A DNA stretch of 64,000 bases from Nitrospira sp. CR1.2 (GCA_014055495.1 WIAG01000010.1:26852-90851); one strand, 5' to 3'; counted from the first letter of the stretch, positions 42,163-51,585 are shown. A program made the numbers and translations. Notes: generated from the sequence alone by a model not told the origin.

Positions 42163-43440
42163 TTATTCATAACGCAGCGCCGCGGCCGGGTCGAGTTTTG
42201 CCGCCTGAAGCGACGGATACAGCGTGGCGGCGAAGCTGATGAGAATCGCAGACCCGGCCACCAGCAACACATCCGATCCCAGCACATGCACCGGGATCTT
42301 GGAGATGTAGTAGACGGTCGGATCGAAGGTCCAGAAGGTCTGGATCAGCCAGAGGAACGCGTACCCGAGCGGCACCCCGATGGCCGCGCCCGAACAGCCG
42401 ATGATCAGGCCATTGAGCATAAAAATACGCATGATGCCCTTACGGGTGGCGCCCATGGCTTTGAGAATCGCAATTTCGCGTTGTTTTTCGGTCACAATCA
42501 TGGTGAGGGTGCTGACGATATTGAAAGAGGCCACGATGGTGATCAACACCAGCAGCAGGAACATCATCGTCTTCTCGAGCTTCAGCGCCGAGAACAGATT
42601 GCGGTTCATCTGCATCCAGTCGCGCGCCCAGAAGGCGAAGCCAAGATGCTGCTCGATGGCGCGGGCCACGTCGCTCGCGCGGAACACGTCGGCGACTTTG
42701 ACTTCGATGCCGGTGACGGTGGGACCCATGTTGAAAAACTTTTGTGCTTCTCCCAGCTCGATATAGGCGAGGGAGGAATCGTATTCATACATGCCCGATT
42801 GGAACATGCCGACGACGACGAATTGGCGAATCTTTGGTGTCATGCTGGCGCCGGTAATCGGCCCCACCGGCGAAACCACGTTCAGCGTGTCGCCGGGGAA
42901 GACGCCGAGGCGCATCGAGAGTTCTTTCCCTAGAATGATGCCGGGTCGCATGGCCGTATCCGGGCCGTTCGGTTCCCGTTCCTTTTCGGGAATGACGACC
43001 TTGACCGCATGCGATAGGTCATCCAGATTGCCGTTGATCAGATTGTGTGCCAGTTCGGTGACGGTGCCTTCCCGCGCCGGATCAATCCCGCGGAGGATGA
43101 TGCCCTGCACGCCGGATGGAGAGGTGAGCAGCACCTGGCGAAAGATGAACGGGGTGGCGGCGAGCACCTCCGGGAGGGCCGAGACTTTCTTCACGTGGTC
43201 TTCATAGTCCGTCATGGACTCTTTCATGCGGTCGTTCACGAGAATGTGTGCCGTGGTGCCGAGAATTTTCGCCTGCACGTCCTCCTTGAAGCCGGTCATG
43301 ATGCCGACGGTTCCGATCAATGCCGCGACGCCGAGCGTAATGCCGACGATGGAGACGATGGTATTGAACGAGATGGTGCGATTGCGCCGCTTTGCGCGCA
43401 GATACCGGAGGCCGATATAGATTTCGTAGGGCAGCGCCAT
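42163..43440 (-). CDS. lolC: Lipoprotein-releasing ABC transporter permease (LolC/E family)
   Basis: A 425-aa permease with an N-terminal helix, a large periplasmic MacB-like domain (~45-270), and three C-terminal helices. The N-terminus Y-E-I-Y-I-G-L-R-Y-L-R-A-K-R and the F-N-I-V-S-T-L-T-M-I-V-T-E-K-x-R-E-I-A-I-L-K-A-M-G region are LolC/E signatures. Only one permease gene is present, so the complex may be a homodimer (LolF-like). It starts 4 bp after lysS. Confidence 0.9.
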   Translation of the reverse strand: MALPYEIYIGLRYLRAKRRNRTISFNTIVSIVGITLGVAALIGTVGIMTGFKEDVQAKILGTTAHILVNDRMKESMTDYEDHVKKVSALPEVLAATPFIFRQVLLTSPSGVQGIILRGIDPAREGTVTELAHNLINGNLDDLSHAVKVVIPEKEREPNGPDTAMRPGIILGKELSMRLGVFPGDTLNVVSPVGPITGASMTPKIRQFVVVGMFQSGMYEYDSSLAYIELGEAQKFFNMGPTVTGIEVKVADVFRASDVARAIEQHLGFAFWARDWMQMNRNLFSALKLEKTMMFLLLVLITIVASFNIVSTLTMIVTEKQREIAILKAMGATRKGIMRIFMLNGLIIGCSGAAIGVPLGYAFLWLIQTFWTFDPTVYYISKIPVHVLGSDVLLVAGSAILISFAATLYPSLQAAKLDPAAALRYE

Positions 43441-43443
43441 GTC

Positions 43444-44925
43444 TTACTTTTCAGGCCTTAGTTGCGGGAAGAGCACGACGTCCCGGATGGAAGCCTGATT
43501 GGTGAAGAGCATGACCAGACGATCGATGCCGATGCCTTCTCCGGCCGTGGGGGGCATGCCGTATTCGAGGGCGCGCAGGAAATCTTCGTCCACCCGGTGG
43601 GCCTCTTCGTCGCCGGCCGCATGTTGTGCCGCTTGTGCTTCGAAACGGTCCCGTTGATCGAGTGGATCATTCAACTCTGAAAAGGCGTTGGCCAGTTCGC
43701 GTCCCGCGATATACAGCTCGAACCGGTCGGTCAATGAAGGATCGGAATCCTTTCGTCGCGCGAGGGGAGAGATTTCGATCGGGTAGTCGGTGATGAAGGT
43801 CGGCTGTTGCAGTTTCGGCTCGACCGTTTCCTCGAAGATGTCATTCAGAATATTCACGAGGGAGGCGTTTGGATCCACCTCGACCCCGAGCCGTTTGGCG
43901 GCGGCGAGTGCTTCGTCGCGATTTGTCAGCACGGAAGACGCCAGGTTGTTGACCTCCAGAATCGCCTGGTGGTACGACCAGCGGCGCCAGGGCGCCCCCA
44001 GATGGATCTGTGTGCCCTGATACTCGATCGTCGTGGTGCCGAAGATCTCCTGTGCCAACTTGCTGAAGAGTTCCTCGGTCAGGACGATCAGGTCGTGGTA
44101 GTCGGCATAGGCGACGTAGAACTCCAGCATGGTGAATTCAGGGTTGTGGATCGTCGAGATGCCTTCGTTCCGAAAGTTGCGGTTGATTTCGAAGACACGG
44201 GGAAAGCCGCCCACGATCAGGCGTTTAAGATAGAGTTCCGGCGCGATCCGCAAGTAGAGCTCGGCCCCTAAGGCGTTGTGGTGGGTGACGAAGGGTTTGG
44301 CCGCGGCGCCGCCGGGAATCGGATGCATCATCGGGGTTTCCACTTCCAGGAAGCCACGCTCGATGAGAAACGCACGGATGCCTGAGACGATCCGGCTCCG
44401 CAGCGCGAAAATCTGATGCACTTGGGGATTGGCAATAAGATCGACATAGCGCTGACGGTATCGGGTCTCGACATCGGTGAGACCATGCCATTTTTCCGGC
44501 AGCGGACGCAGCGCCTTACTCAAAAACGTCAGCGTCTTGGCTTCGACCGTGAATTCATTTGTTTTGGTCCGAAAGAGGGTGCCGGACACGCCGATCCAAT
44601 CGCCGAGGTCCAGCCCTTCCGAAATCTGGTGGGTCTGGTCGCCCAACGTATCTTTTTTGAGATAGACTTGCAGGCGGTCCGATCCGTCTTGCAGCACGGC
44701 AAAGGCGGCCTTGCCGAATCGGCGCAGTCCGACAATTCGGCCGGCGATCGTGCAGCCGATCTGTTCCTGCTCCAGGGTTTCCTTGGTCTTCTCGCCGTGC
44801 AGGCGTACGAGTTGGCCGGCCCGGTCTTTGATCTCGAAGCGTGTGCCATAGGGCGCCACGCCGAGCTGGCGGAGCTGATCGAGTTTCTTGATGCGTTGCT
44901 GACGCTGATCGTTCAATTCATCCAT
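43444..44925 (-). CDS. lysS: Lysyl-tRNA synthetase (class II)
   Basis: A 493-aa class II enzyme. An N-terminal OB-fold anticodon-binding domain (~1-150) is followed by motif 2 (F-R-N-E-G-I-S, then N-P-E-F-T-M-L-E-F-Y) and motif 3 (G-E-G-I-G-I-D-R-L-V-M-L). The start at 44925 excludes an Arg/Thr-rich reading of the upstream spacer repeat. It charges tRNA-Lys. It sits between prfB and lolC, and this prfB-lysS pairing is common in bacteria. Confidence 0.95.
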   Translation of the reverse strand: MDELNDQRQQRIKKLDQLRQLGVAPYGTRFEIKDRAGQLVRLHGEKTKETLEQEQIGCTIAGRIVGLRRFGKAAFAVLQDGSDRLQVYLKKDTLGDQTHQISEGLDLGDWIGVSGTLFRTKTNEFTVEAKTLTFLSKALRPLPEKWHGLTDVETRYRQRYVDLIANPQVHQIFALRSRIVSGIRAFLIERGFLEVETPMMHPIPGGAAAKPFVTHHNALGAELYLRIAPELYLKRLIVGGFPRVFEINRNFRNEGISTIHNPEFTMLEFYVAYADYHDLIVLTEELFSKLAQEIFGTTTIEYQGTQIHLGAPWRRWSYHQAILEVNNLASSVLTNRDEALAAAKRLGVEVDPNASLVNILNDIFEETVEPKLQQPTFITDYPIEISPLARRKDSDPSLTDRFELYIAGRELANAFSELNDPLDQRDRFEAQAAQHAAGDEEAHRVDEDFLRALEYGMPPTAGEGIGIDRLVMLFTNQASIRDVVLFPQLRPEK

Positions 44926-44997
44926 CGGTAGGTCTCTCGTTCTTCGTATCTCGTCTCTCGTGGTTCGCGTACGACGCTTCACGAACGACGTTTCACG
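44926..44997 (-). repeat. Short A-rich intergenic spacer repeat (copy 4)
   Basis: Read on the minus strand, the gap between prfB and lysS contains cgtgaaacgtcgttcgtgaagcg and acgagagacgagatacgaagaacgagag units, as at 1621, 3741 and 32326. It again faces in the direction of transcription and ends just before a start codon. Confidence 0.7.
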
Positions 44998-46141
44998 TTA
45001 AAGGTCGTCGTCTTTCATGGCGGCCGACTCAGGTACCTTTCCGCCGGTCATTCTTCTTTGAAGATAGGCTTCGATGAATCCATCGAGTTCGCCGTCCATG
45101 ACGGCGGAGACCTGGCCGACTTCATGTCCTGTACGATGGTCCTTCACCATCTGGTACGGCTGGAATACGTAGGAGCGGATTTGACTGCCCCAGGCGATAT
45201 CCTTTTTCTCACCGACGATGGCGTTGAACTCGGCTTCTTTCTTGCGCTGCTCCAGTTCGAACAATCGGGCGCGTAATATCTTCATGGCGCCGTTGCGGTT
45301 CTGGAGTTGCGACCGCTCGTTTTGACACTGCACGACGATGCCCGTCGGGATGTGGGTAATACGAATGGCCGTTTCCACTTTGTTCACGTTTTGTCCGCCG
45401 GCGCCACCGGCACGGAACGTATCGATCCGGAGGTCCTTGTCTTCGATCACGACCTGCACGTCATCGTCGAGCTCGGGATACACAAACACGGACGCAAAGG
45501 AGGTATGCCGCCGTTTGTTTGCGTCAAACGGAGAGATCCGTACCAGACGATGCACGCCGGCCTCGGCCTTTAGATACCCATAGGCGTAGGGGCCGTTCAC
45601 GGACAATGTGGCGCTTTTGACCCCGGCCTCTTCGCCGGCCTGCAAATCCAGAGTGTCGACTTTAAATCCTTTTTGTTCGGCCCATCGCACATACATGCGG
45701 AGCAGCATTTGCGCCCAATCTTGCGATTCGGTGCCGCCTGCGCCGGGGTGGATGGAAAAGATCGCGTTGTTGGCGTCCAGTTCACCCGAGAGCAACAATT
45801 CAATGCGAAACTGGGCGACGGATTTTTCAAACGGCTCGAGCTCGGCCGTCAGCTCCTGTTCCAGCCCGGCGTCACCCGATTCCAGGGCCAGTTCCAGCAG
45901 CGCTTCGATGTCGCTTTGCCGCCGTTCAGTCTCCCGCCAGCGGGAGAGTTCACGATCCAAGGCAGCCTTACGGCGATTGACCTTGGCGGCGGCCTGCGTA
46001 TCTTTCCAGAAGTCGGGCTGGGAGGTTTTGAGTTCGATGTCGTTGAGTTCAGCGGTCATCCGAGCCAGGTCAAAGATGCCCCCGTAGTTGAGCCAACTGT
46101 TCACCGAGAGTACGCACACGGGTCCGGACATCATCCAACAT
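44998..46141 (-). CDS. prfB: Peptide chain release factor 2, with programmed +1 frameshift
   Basis: The gene starts at ATG 46141 after AAGGAA. A 23-codon frame ends in C-G-G-G-G-G-C-A-T-C-T-T-T-G-A-C: the CTT (46075-46073) is followed by an in-frame TGA (46072-46070). Slipping +1 onto GAC at 46071 continues for 357 residues to a 380-aa protein. The upstream G-rich tract and CTT-TGA-C are the conserved RF2 autoregulation site. The body has the S-P-F recognition motif and G-G-Q catalytic motif ([10 protein letters not shown]). RF2 releases peptides at UGA and UAA. An uninterrupted frame starting further upstream is not the native start. Confidence 0.95.
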
Positions 46142-46159
46142 GGCACGTTCCTTTCGTTC

Positions 46160-47794
46160 TTACGCAGGTCTTCCGGCCGGTTCTCCACCGGCGGGTTCCG
46201 TGTCGGGCGAGAGGTAGCCGGTCAGGCACAGCAGCGCGATGAGTATAGCACAGGCATAGGCAAAGAGATCACCGTATTGGGAGTAAAAGGTCTGTTGATG
46301 GGTGACGGGAATGGTGCCTCGCAGCGCCTCCTGCGTGAAGATCGGCGATTGCTGCAAGACTCGGCCATAGGGATCAATGAATCCGGAGATGCCCGTATTT
46401 GCCGCACGCGCGAACGCAACATGATTTTCCACGGCGCGGAAGACGACCATGCCGAAATGCTGATAGGGCGCCGAGGATGGGCCGAACCAGGCGTCATTCG
46501 TCACCGTGACCATGAAATCCGCTCCATTGGCCGCAAACTGCCGTACGAGATCGGGGAAGATGACTTCGTAACAAATGACGACGCCGAATTTCAGATGAAA
46601 ATCGGGGTTCGTCGCGGCTGCGGCCAGCGGGGGAGATTTCTCGTGAGGCTTGAACATCAGCAGCGTCGAGCCCGGGCCGGCCTCGAAGTCGCCGATTCCT
46701 TCCACGAGCTTGTCGAGAAAGAACAGCAGGGAGTTGTGAAGAGGAATGTATTCGCCGAACGGCACGAGGTGCTGTTTATCGTACCGGCCGAGAATGTGAC
46801 CCTCCGTTGAGAGGAGGTACGCGCTGTTGAGAAGGAATGGGCGGCCGTCTGGGTGGCGCCGCAAGGCCGGGCTGCCGAACAGCAGCGGTGCCCCGGCTCG
46901 CCGCACCATATCGCCGACCAGCTCTCGGTATTGCGGTTCCATTTCATAGACGAAGGGGGTGGCAGCCTCTGGCCAGACGATGAGGTCCAGATTGTCTCCG
47001 AGGTCGGTCGTCAGACGGTCGAAACGGCTCATGGTTTCATGCCGGAATGCGACATCCCATTTCTGAGCCTGTTCGACATTCGGTTGAACGACGCCCACGG
47101 ACAATGTCCGGGGCTGCACATGTTGGGCGGCGGACAGGAGGGTGGTGCCGTAAAACAACGCCACCCCGAATCCGGCGCCGGCGGCGACCGATGAGGGCCA
47201 GGGGAAGGAACGGATCTGAAAACCACGGTAGGCCTTGAAGCTCCAGATGAGCGTTTCCGCAAGCGCGGCATTCACCAGCACCAGGAGAAACGAGACTCCA
47301 TAGACCCCGAAGTGGTCGGCGAACTGGATGATGGGCAGCCACTGGTATTGAGAATAGCCGAACAAGGCCCAGGGCAATCCCGAGAGGAAGTACGTACGGA
47401 CCAGCTCCAGGGCGACCCAGAGAAAGGGCGCCGGCAGAAATCCCAGGGTTGGAAATGCCGTCCTGATCCATGACAGGGCCCCGGCATAGACGGCCAGATA
47501 CAGTCCAAGGTAGACGGTCAGTAACAGCATGACCAGTGTGGCAATGGGCAAGGGAACCTTGCCGTACACGTTCATGGCGGTGATGACCCAGGACATGGCC
47601 CCCGTAAAGGCGACCGTACCAGCGAGCCAACCGACACGAAACGCCCGCCGCGGCGCCGCATATTCGACGGCCATATGCAACGGAACCAAGGCGAACCAGG
47701 CCACGATGCCGAGGTCGAACGCCGGAAATGACAGGGGGTAGAGAAACCCGCTCGCGCAGGCAAGCAGAATGAGGCGTGCGCGGGAGATGGTCAT
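46160..47794 (-). CDS. lnt: Apolipoprotein N-acyltransferase
   Basis: A 544-aa protein. Several N-terminal helices (~8-210) are followed by the nitrilase-like catalytic domain. Candidate catalytic residues are the Glu of the P-E-A-A-T-P-F segment, the Lys of [11 protein letters not shown], and the Cys of G-V-V-I-C-Y-E-V. It adds the third acyl chain to lipoproteins. It is first in a minus-strand run lnt-prfB-lysS-lolC-lolD, so lipoprotein maturation and export genes bracket two translation genes. The start at 47794 fits the first helix; in-frame upstream ATGs would add a non-family extension. Confidence 0.93.
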   Translation of the reverse strand: MTISRARLILLACASGFLYPLSFPAFDLGIVAWFALVPLHMAVEYAAPRRAFRVGWLAGTVAFTGAMSWVITAMNVYGKVPLPIATLVMLLLTVYLGLYLAVYAGALSWIRTAFPTLGFLPAPFLWVALELVRTYFLSGLPWALFGYSQYQWLPIIQFADHFGVYGVSFLLVLVNAALAETLIWSFKAYRGFQIRSFPWPSSVAAGAGFGVALFYGTTLLSAAQHVQPRTLSVGVVQPNVEQAQKWDVAFRHETMSRFDRLTTDLGDNLDLIVWPEAATPFVYEMEPQYRELVGDMVRRAGAPLLFGSPALRRHPDGRPFLLNSAYLLSTEGHILGRYDKQHLVPFGEYIPLHNSLLFFLDKLVEGIGDFEAGPGSTLLMFKPHEKSPPLAAAATNPDFHLKFGVVICYEVIFPDLVRQFAANGADFMVTVTNDAWFGPSSAPYQHFGMVVFRAVENHVAFARAANTGISGFIDPYGRVLQQSPIFTQEALRGTIPVTHQQTFYSQYGDLFAYACAILIALLCLTGYLSPDTEPAGGEPAGRPA

Positions 47795-47890
47795 TGCCGG
47801 TAACTTAACGAAAGCATTGTGGAGATTCAACAGGCCTCTTCCGGAGGGTGAATTCGATTGCGGGAGAGGGCATGCGCCCAACCGGTGAGA

Positions 47891-48289
47891 TCAGTGGCCG
47901 GGTCGTCCGCCAGGGGCGGCGAATCGGCCCGGTAATCCCGGATCTGTCGGCCTTTGTGGTTGCGGGGTGGCCATCGATCGAGGGGAAAGCGGGAGCAGCG
48001 GCGCGGGCGTCAGCCGATTCGGTGGTGTGGGGGTTCCGAATGGAGTAATCGCAGCCGGCGATGCCTCTGACAAGGTATTCAGGCCGGGGGATGACAATCC
48101 TGGTCTCAGGGTGGTGGGTTGCGTGTTCCCATGAGTATCCGAGTAAATGGCGTCGTTTCCGCCCAGGGGAGACAAAAGCCCCTGGGTACCATCCGGCTGC
48201 CGGACCGGAGATGATTGCGCGGCTGCGTGGGGGCATGGGCCCAGAAGCCAACTACCATTCAAGAACACGACAAGACCTAGGATGAGCAT
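47891..48289 (-). CDS. Possible small secreted Pro-rich protein
   Basis: A 132-aa open frame with a hydrophobic N-terminus (L-I-L-G-L-V-V-F-L) ending near A-A-A-Q, a signal-peptide-like stretch, and a Pro/Ser/Thr/Gly-rich disordered remainder. It resembles in composition the protein at 61242-61667. There is no strong Shine-Dalgarno. It may be co-directional with lnt. It could be a spurious frame. Confidence 0.4.
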   Translation of the reverse strand: MLILGLVVFLNGSWLLGPCPHAAAQSSPVRQPDGTQGLLSPLGGNDAIYSDTHGNTQPTTLRPGLSSPGLNTLSEASPAAITPFGTPTPPNRLTPAPLLPLSPRSMATPQPQRPTDPGLPGRFAAPGGRPGH

Positions 48290-48689
48290 GGTGTCTGTTT
48301 CCCGATCGCGAGTGAAGTGGGCCGACGAGTTCCACGAAGATTATATCAAACGCGATAACGCTGTTTCGATGACGACTCCGGAGATCTCCGCCGAATGACG
48401 ATGTCCGGGAACCAGCACCGGTGCTCACCTTTTCCCATATTGACCGAGTTTTTCTCGAAGCGTAGACTCATTCCATCACGTCAGTACCACCCTTTCTGCA
48501 GGTGGTCGCATGGTCTTCCGTGGCGAACATGCCCGCCGCTGTGACCAAGCCAGTCTTGGCCGAAGCCGGTCCTGTGGCCGGTACCCTCACTCATCGCTTC
48601 AGCGACCGTCGACTCATTCCTTGGGCATTCTGAGTCCGAAGACATCTGTAAGTGTGCGCGGTAGCACGATTAACAAAGGAGGTCTGTTT
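48290..48689. other. Intergenic region without a recognisable gene
   Basis: About 400 bp between divergent genes. Besides the promoter-like pair at 48440-48468 it contains a 12-bp palindrome AGCACCGGTGCT (48414-48425) and a direct repeat gactcattcc. No gene is visible. Confidence 0.5.
48440..48468 (+). promoter_or_regulatory. Candidate sigma-70-like promoter
   Basis: TTGACC (48440-48445) and TAGACT (48463-48468) are separated by 17 bp. This would give a leader of about 215 nt before the short reading frame at 48690. The -10 element matches the consensus at four of six positions. Confidence 0.45.
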
Positions 48690-48722
48690 ATGCAGGCTGG
48701 ACTCGAGGTTCGTGAACTGTAG
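48690..48722 (+). CDS. Possible 10-aa leader peptide
   Basis: ATG at 48690 has an ideal AAAGGAGG seven bases upstream (48675-48682) and reads M-Q-A-G-L-E-V-R-E-L before TAG. It is immediately followed by a hairpin (48726-48756) and then the 315-aa membrane protein at 48792 with its own AAGGAGGG. A very strong ribosome site before a ten-codon frame suggests a leader peptide, or a small protein. Neither is proven. Confidence 0.35.
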   Translation: MQAGLEVREL

Positions 48723-48725
48723 AGA

Positions 48726-48756
48726 GCGGCGTGTCGATGTCCTGTCTCCACGCCGC
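48726..48756 (+). other. Hairpin in the leader of the 315-aa protein gene
   Basis: GCGGCGTG (48726-48733) pairs perfectly with CACGCCGC (48749-48756) around a 15-nt loop. No T-run follows, so it is not a standard terminator. It starts four bases after the stop codon of the ten-codon frame. Confidence 0.4.
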
Positions 48757-48791
48757 GCGTCGAACTTGGCTGAGGCAGGAAGGAGGGTACC

Positions 48792-49739
48792 ATGGGACGA
48801 AAATATGATCACGTCGATGTGATGGCAGCTGTCGGATTAGTTGCCACTCTGTTCGGAGGGTATCTTCTCGTGACGGCCGCCGATGGCTTCTGGCAGGCCC
48901 CGATCGCTCCCCACATACCCAGTACCGTCGTTGGGACGGACCCGGCTGCCGGTATGCAGTATCTTCAACCGGCGTTGGGGCAGGCGATCGTGCAGGACCT
49001 GCTGCTCGATCGGGAGGCCGATATTACGCTGTCCGTCTCCACCATGGAGCTAAACCGAGCGGTGGCTGAATCGCAAGCCATGGCGACATCCATACTGAGC
49101 CCGCTCGTCGTTGCGGAATTACGTGCCTATGGGCAGGAGGCCGATCATTTTGCACGGATGCAATATGTGATGGGAAAATCCGTGGTGAACCAGACCAGGC
49201 GAGGGATTCTCAGTGGGGTCCTTTCTGCGGAACAGTTTGGCGAGGAGTTCAATCGGAACCTGATCCGCACGGCTGAGTCGACGGGACAGCGGATGCACGA
49301 CGAATTCGTCGAGACCAGGCAGGCAACGCTTGGTCGGTCGATCGTGGATGCCATTCTGGAGGAGGACCGGATGACCGCGGCGGCGCAGGAACGCGTCGGT
49401 CGGGCCGTGGTCCAGGTGACGCAGGCACAGGAAGGATATGCCGAAGCCAAGGCCGAACGGCAGATCCAGCTGGCGAGCGCGGCGGTTGCGGCAGTACGCA
49501 CCGATGCGCTGATGGAACGGTTGGCACGGCTGGAGGAACTGTCGAAAGAGCGTACGATGGTGGCGCATCACCGGAATGCGAGCGCGGATGTCTCGCGCGG
49601 GTTGCTCATTCTAGCTTGCGTGGGGCTGATTGCCTTGTTTGCTGGCGGGTTGGCGTTCAGCAGCCGCAAGAGTGAGGTCGAAGGTATCCCGCTTTGGAAG
49701 CTCGACACACTGCTGCACCTGCACCGTTCTGGACGATAA
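48792..49739 (+). CDS. Uncharacterised membrane protein with helical periplasmic or cytoplasmic domain
   Basis: A 315-aa protein with a hydrophobic helix at each end (about 11-29 and 269-289) and a long, Ala/Glu/Gln/Arg-rich helical stretch between (residues ~55-260), likely coiled-coil. AAGGAGGG precedes the ATG. The next gene is a 40-aa membrane protein about 55 bp downstream. No family was recognised. The layout resembles proteins that span the membrane twice and oligomerise. Confidence 0.65.
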   Translation: MGRKYDHVDVMAAVGLVATLFGGYLLVTAADGFWQAPIAPHIPSTVVGTDPAAGMQYLQPALGQAIVQDLLLDREADITLSVSTMELNRAVAESQAMATSILSPLVVAELRAYGQEADHFARMQYVMGKSVVNQTRRGILSGVLSAEQFGEEFNRNLIRTAESTGQRMHDEFVETRQATLGRSIVDAILEEDRMTAAAQERVGRAVVQVTQAQEGYAEAKAERQIQLASAAVAAVRTDALMERLARLEELSKERTMVAHHRNASADVSRGLLILACVGLIALFAGGLAFSSRKSEVEGIPLWKLDTLLHLHRSGR

Positions 49740-49793
49740 GGAGTTCCCCTGGGAATCGCGAGGTGATTCTCAGCGGGGCCGAGGAGGGTGACC

Positions 49794-49916
49794 ATGTCGT
49801 GGGAAAACTGGGCTGTGGCGATCGGGCTCGGTGCACTTCTGATGATGTTCTTTGTGCTGATGGAAATGTTCTTTGCCGGCCCACGCCACCCATTGGATCA
49901 CTCGCAGCGCAAGTAA
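49794..49916 (+). CDS. 40-aa membrane protein
   Basis: ATG at 49794 follows GGAGGG by five bases and reads to TAA at 49914-49916. The peptide begins M-S-W-E-N-W-A and has one strongly hydrophobic helix (residues ~7-29, G-A-L-L-M-M-F-F-V-L-M-E-M-F-F). It ends in a polar H/P/K/R tail. It is co-directional with the 315-aa membrane protein, so it may be a small subunit of the same complex. It is a candidate only. Confidence 0.55.
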   Translation: MSWENWAVAIGLGALLMMFFVLMEMFFAGPRHPLDHSQRK

Positions 49917-49946
49917 TTGATGGCTGAGGGACAGGGGGCGCAGCGC

Positions 49947-50288
49947 TTAGTTCAGGCAGGACCACAGTCCGGGGAGCATGACTTTGGCCATGGCCCTGAG
50001 TTCGGATTCAGATTGAGGCGGGATCCCCGAGAGGGCGATACCGAAGTCATGCCCCCTCGACCAGCGGACTGTGGCTCTGCGGACCAGCATGGGGGTGTCC
50101 GGCGTCGGCTGGATCACAATCACCACTAACTCCATTCCTACCGTGACCGCCTCTTTGCCTCTGATTCGTCCCCCGGCGTGGGTAAAGTCCTCTGTGACGC
50201 CGATGGTCTGAAACGTACCATTAGAATAGTAGATGGGGTATTGGACGTGGATGCGTTTGGAACCACGTTCACGATGGGCGGTGTTCAT
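49947..50288 (-). CDS. PilZ domain protein
   Basis: A 113-aa single PilZ domain. An R-x3-R type start (R-E-R-G-S-K-R-I) precedes the D/E-x-T-x-x-G-G motif (E-D-F-T-H-A-G-G-R-I), as in c-di-GMP receptors. The second R is followed by the usual hydrophobic strands. The ATG overlaps the preceding VanZ-like gene stop (ATGA), so the two are translated together. Confidence 0.8.
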   Translation of the reverse strand: MNTAHRERGSKRIHVQYPIYYSNGTFQTIGVTEDFTHAGGRIRGKEAVTVGMELVVIVIQPTPDTPMLVRRATVRWSRGHDFGIALSGIPPQSESELRAMAKVMLPGLWSCLN

Positions 50289-50725
50289 TTCGAGTCGGTT
50301 CCTTTCGCGCGTACGTCCCTAGTTGCGGTGCTAGTTTCCAGGTATCGTGCGACAAGATCGCGTGCAGGCTGCTCATACCACATCAGCGCAGCGGCCATGA
50401 GGCCACCCAACAGATCATTCAGTAGGTCGGCGGGTGATGCTTGACGGCTGGGAACCGTTGCCTGCGCAACTTCAGTCCAGAGTCCAAACACGAGCGTCGA
50501 CAAGACACCAACCGGAACCGCATAGGACACCGGCCATCCTCGTCGGCGCAATCCCCACATGACCAGCCACCCGAGCAGGCCGTAGGCCGGGATATGCGCC
50601 TCGTCGCGCCAATTCCCCGGCATGATTTCCATGAGGGTGCCGGTCACGCCTTCGCCAGGCGACGCGACGGCGAGTCCCCCCAATAAACCCATGTAGCTGA
50701 TAACGATGGCACCGACGAACAACAT
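50285..50725 (-). CDS. VanZ-like membrane protein
   Basis: A 146-aa protein with about four hydrophobic helices. The segment D-E-A-H-I-P-A-Y-G-L-L-G-W and the later E-V-A-Q-A-T-V-P-S-R-Q-A-S-P-A-D-L-L-N-D-L-L-G are typical of VanZ-like proteins. Function unknown in most bacteria. It shares a 4-bp overlap with the PilZ gene. Confidence 0.72.
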   Translation of the reverse strand: MLFVGAIVISYMGLLGGLAVASPGEGVTGTLMEIMPGNWRDEAHIPAYGLLGWLVMWGLRRRGWPVSYAVPVGVLSTLVFGLWTEVAQATVPSRQASPADLLNDLLGGLMAAALMWYEQPARDLVARYLETSTATRDVRAKGTDSK

Positions 50726-50888
50726 GTGAAGGATCGTCTCCGGTAACGGCTTGCACCAGCGCAGAGTACCGTGTAGCGCGGAAGAACGACCATCGGTCCT
50801 TCGGCCGAAGGGCTAGTGCTTTGGAGGGGCGGAGCGCGCGAAGGCGCGGAAGCGATGCGGATGGACCGAAGCGGGGCTGCTGGGGTGA

Positions 50889-51401
50889 TTAGGGTTTCTT
50901 GTCAGGCGTTTGGTGGTGCCAGTGGTTGGGTGAAGCCGCATCGGCCTGATACGCCTGTCCGAATCCAAGCACCAGATGCGCGTCTCGCATGTGCAGTTCC
51001 CACAAGGCAAAATCGCCGAACCCGAACATCATCTTCGACTGGGGGAACTTGGCCAGATACCGTTGCTTGATCGACTCATACGATTCGTGGTCGACGGGAA
51101 GGATGCGTGCCGTTCCTTGCAGATTGAGGCGTTGAAGGGCTAGAGGGTTTTTGCCTGGTTCGTGCGGTTCCGCCATGAACAGGCTGACACGGGAATCTTC
51201 CAAGAGGTGTTGGGTATGCAGCGCCAGGCGGCTCAGATGGAGGTAGGCGCAAGACCAATCCGCTCCCAGCAGATACGGCACATGCGAGCCGAACGGGTGT
51301 CCGTTTCGAAGGGTCAGTAACACGCCGGTGCGCACCCGTGCGATCAGGTGTTCGTACGCGGCGTGAATCTCGTCGCTCGGTTTCGAGTCCTGTATTGGCA
51401 T
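50889..51401 (-). CDS. Pyridoxamine 5'-phosphate oxidase-like flavin/heme-binding protein
   Basis: A 170-aa split-barrel protein. The order T-G-V-L-L-T-L-R-N-G-H-P-F-G-S-H-V-P-Y, H-T-Q-H-L-L-E-D-S-R-V-S-L-F, and L-Q-R-L-N-L-Q-G-T-A-R matches HugZ/PNPOx-like proteins. GGAGG precedes the ATG at 51401; in-frame upstream starts give a non-family extension. The ligand (flavin or heme) cannot be told from sequence. Confidence 0.75.
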   Translation of the reverse strand: MPIQDSKPSDEIHAAYEHLIARVRTGVLLTLRNGHPFGSHVPYLLGADWSCAYLHLSRLALHTQHLLEDSRVSLFMAEPHEPGKNPLALQRLNLQGTARILPVDHESYESIKQRYLAKFPQSKMMFGFGDFALWELHMRDAHLVLGFGQAYQADAASPNHWHHQTPDKKP

Positions 51402-51585
51402 TGAGGTGCCTCCACTTGCTGCATTGTAACGGGCTACCGACAATTGTCCAGCATCTGACGAAGTTGAGGCAGGTGGAATGTCGGAGTCCGGCGCAATGCG
51501 CTCGTTGCCTGGCGCAGTACGGCAGGCTAAGATGGGGCAGCAATCGAACCGTCGACTGACGATGAGGGGAAGGGAGAGGCAGACG

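Noticed and set aside
48414..48425. AGCACCGGTGCT palindrome as an operator
   Set aside because: A single 12-bp palindrome in a GC-rich region occurs often by chance and has no partner site.
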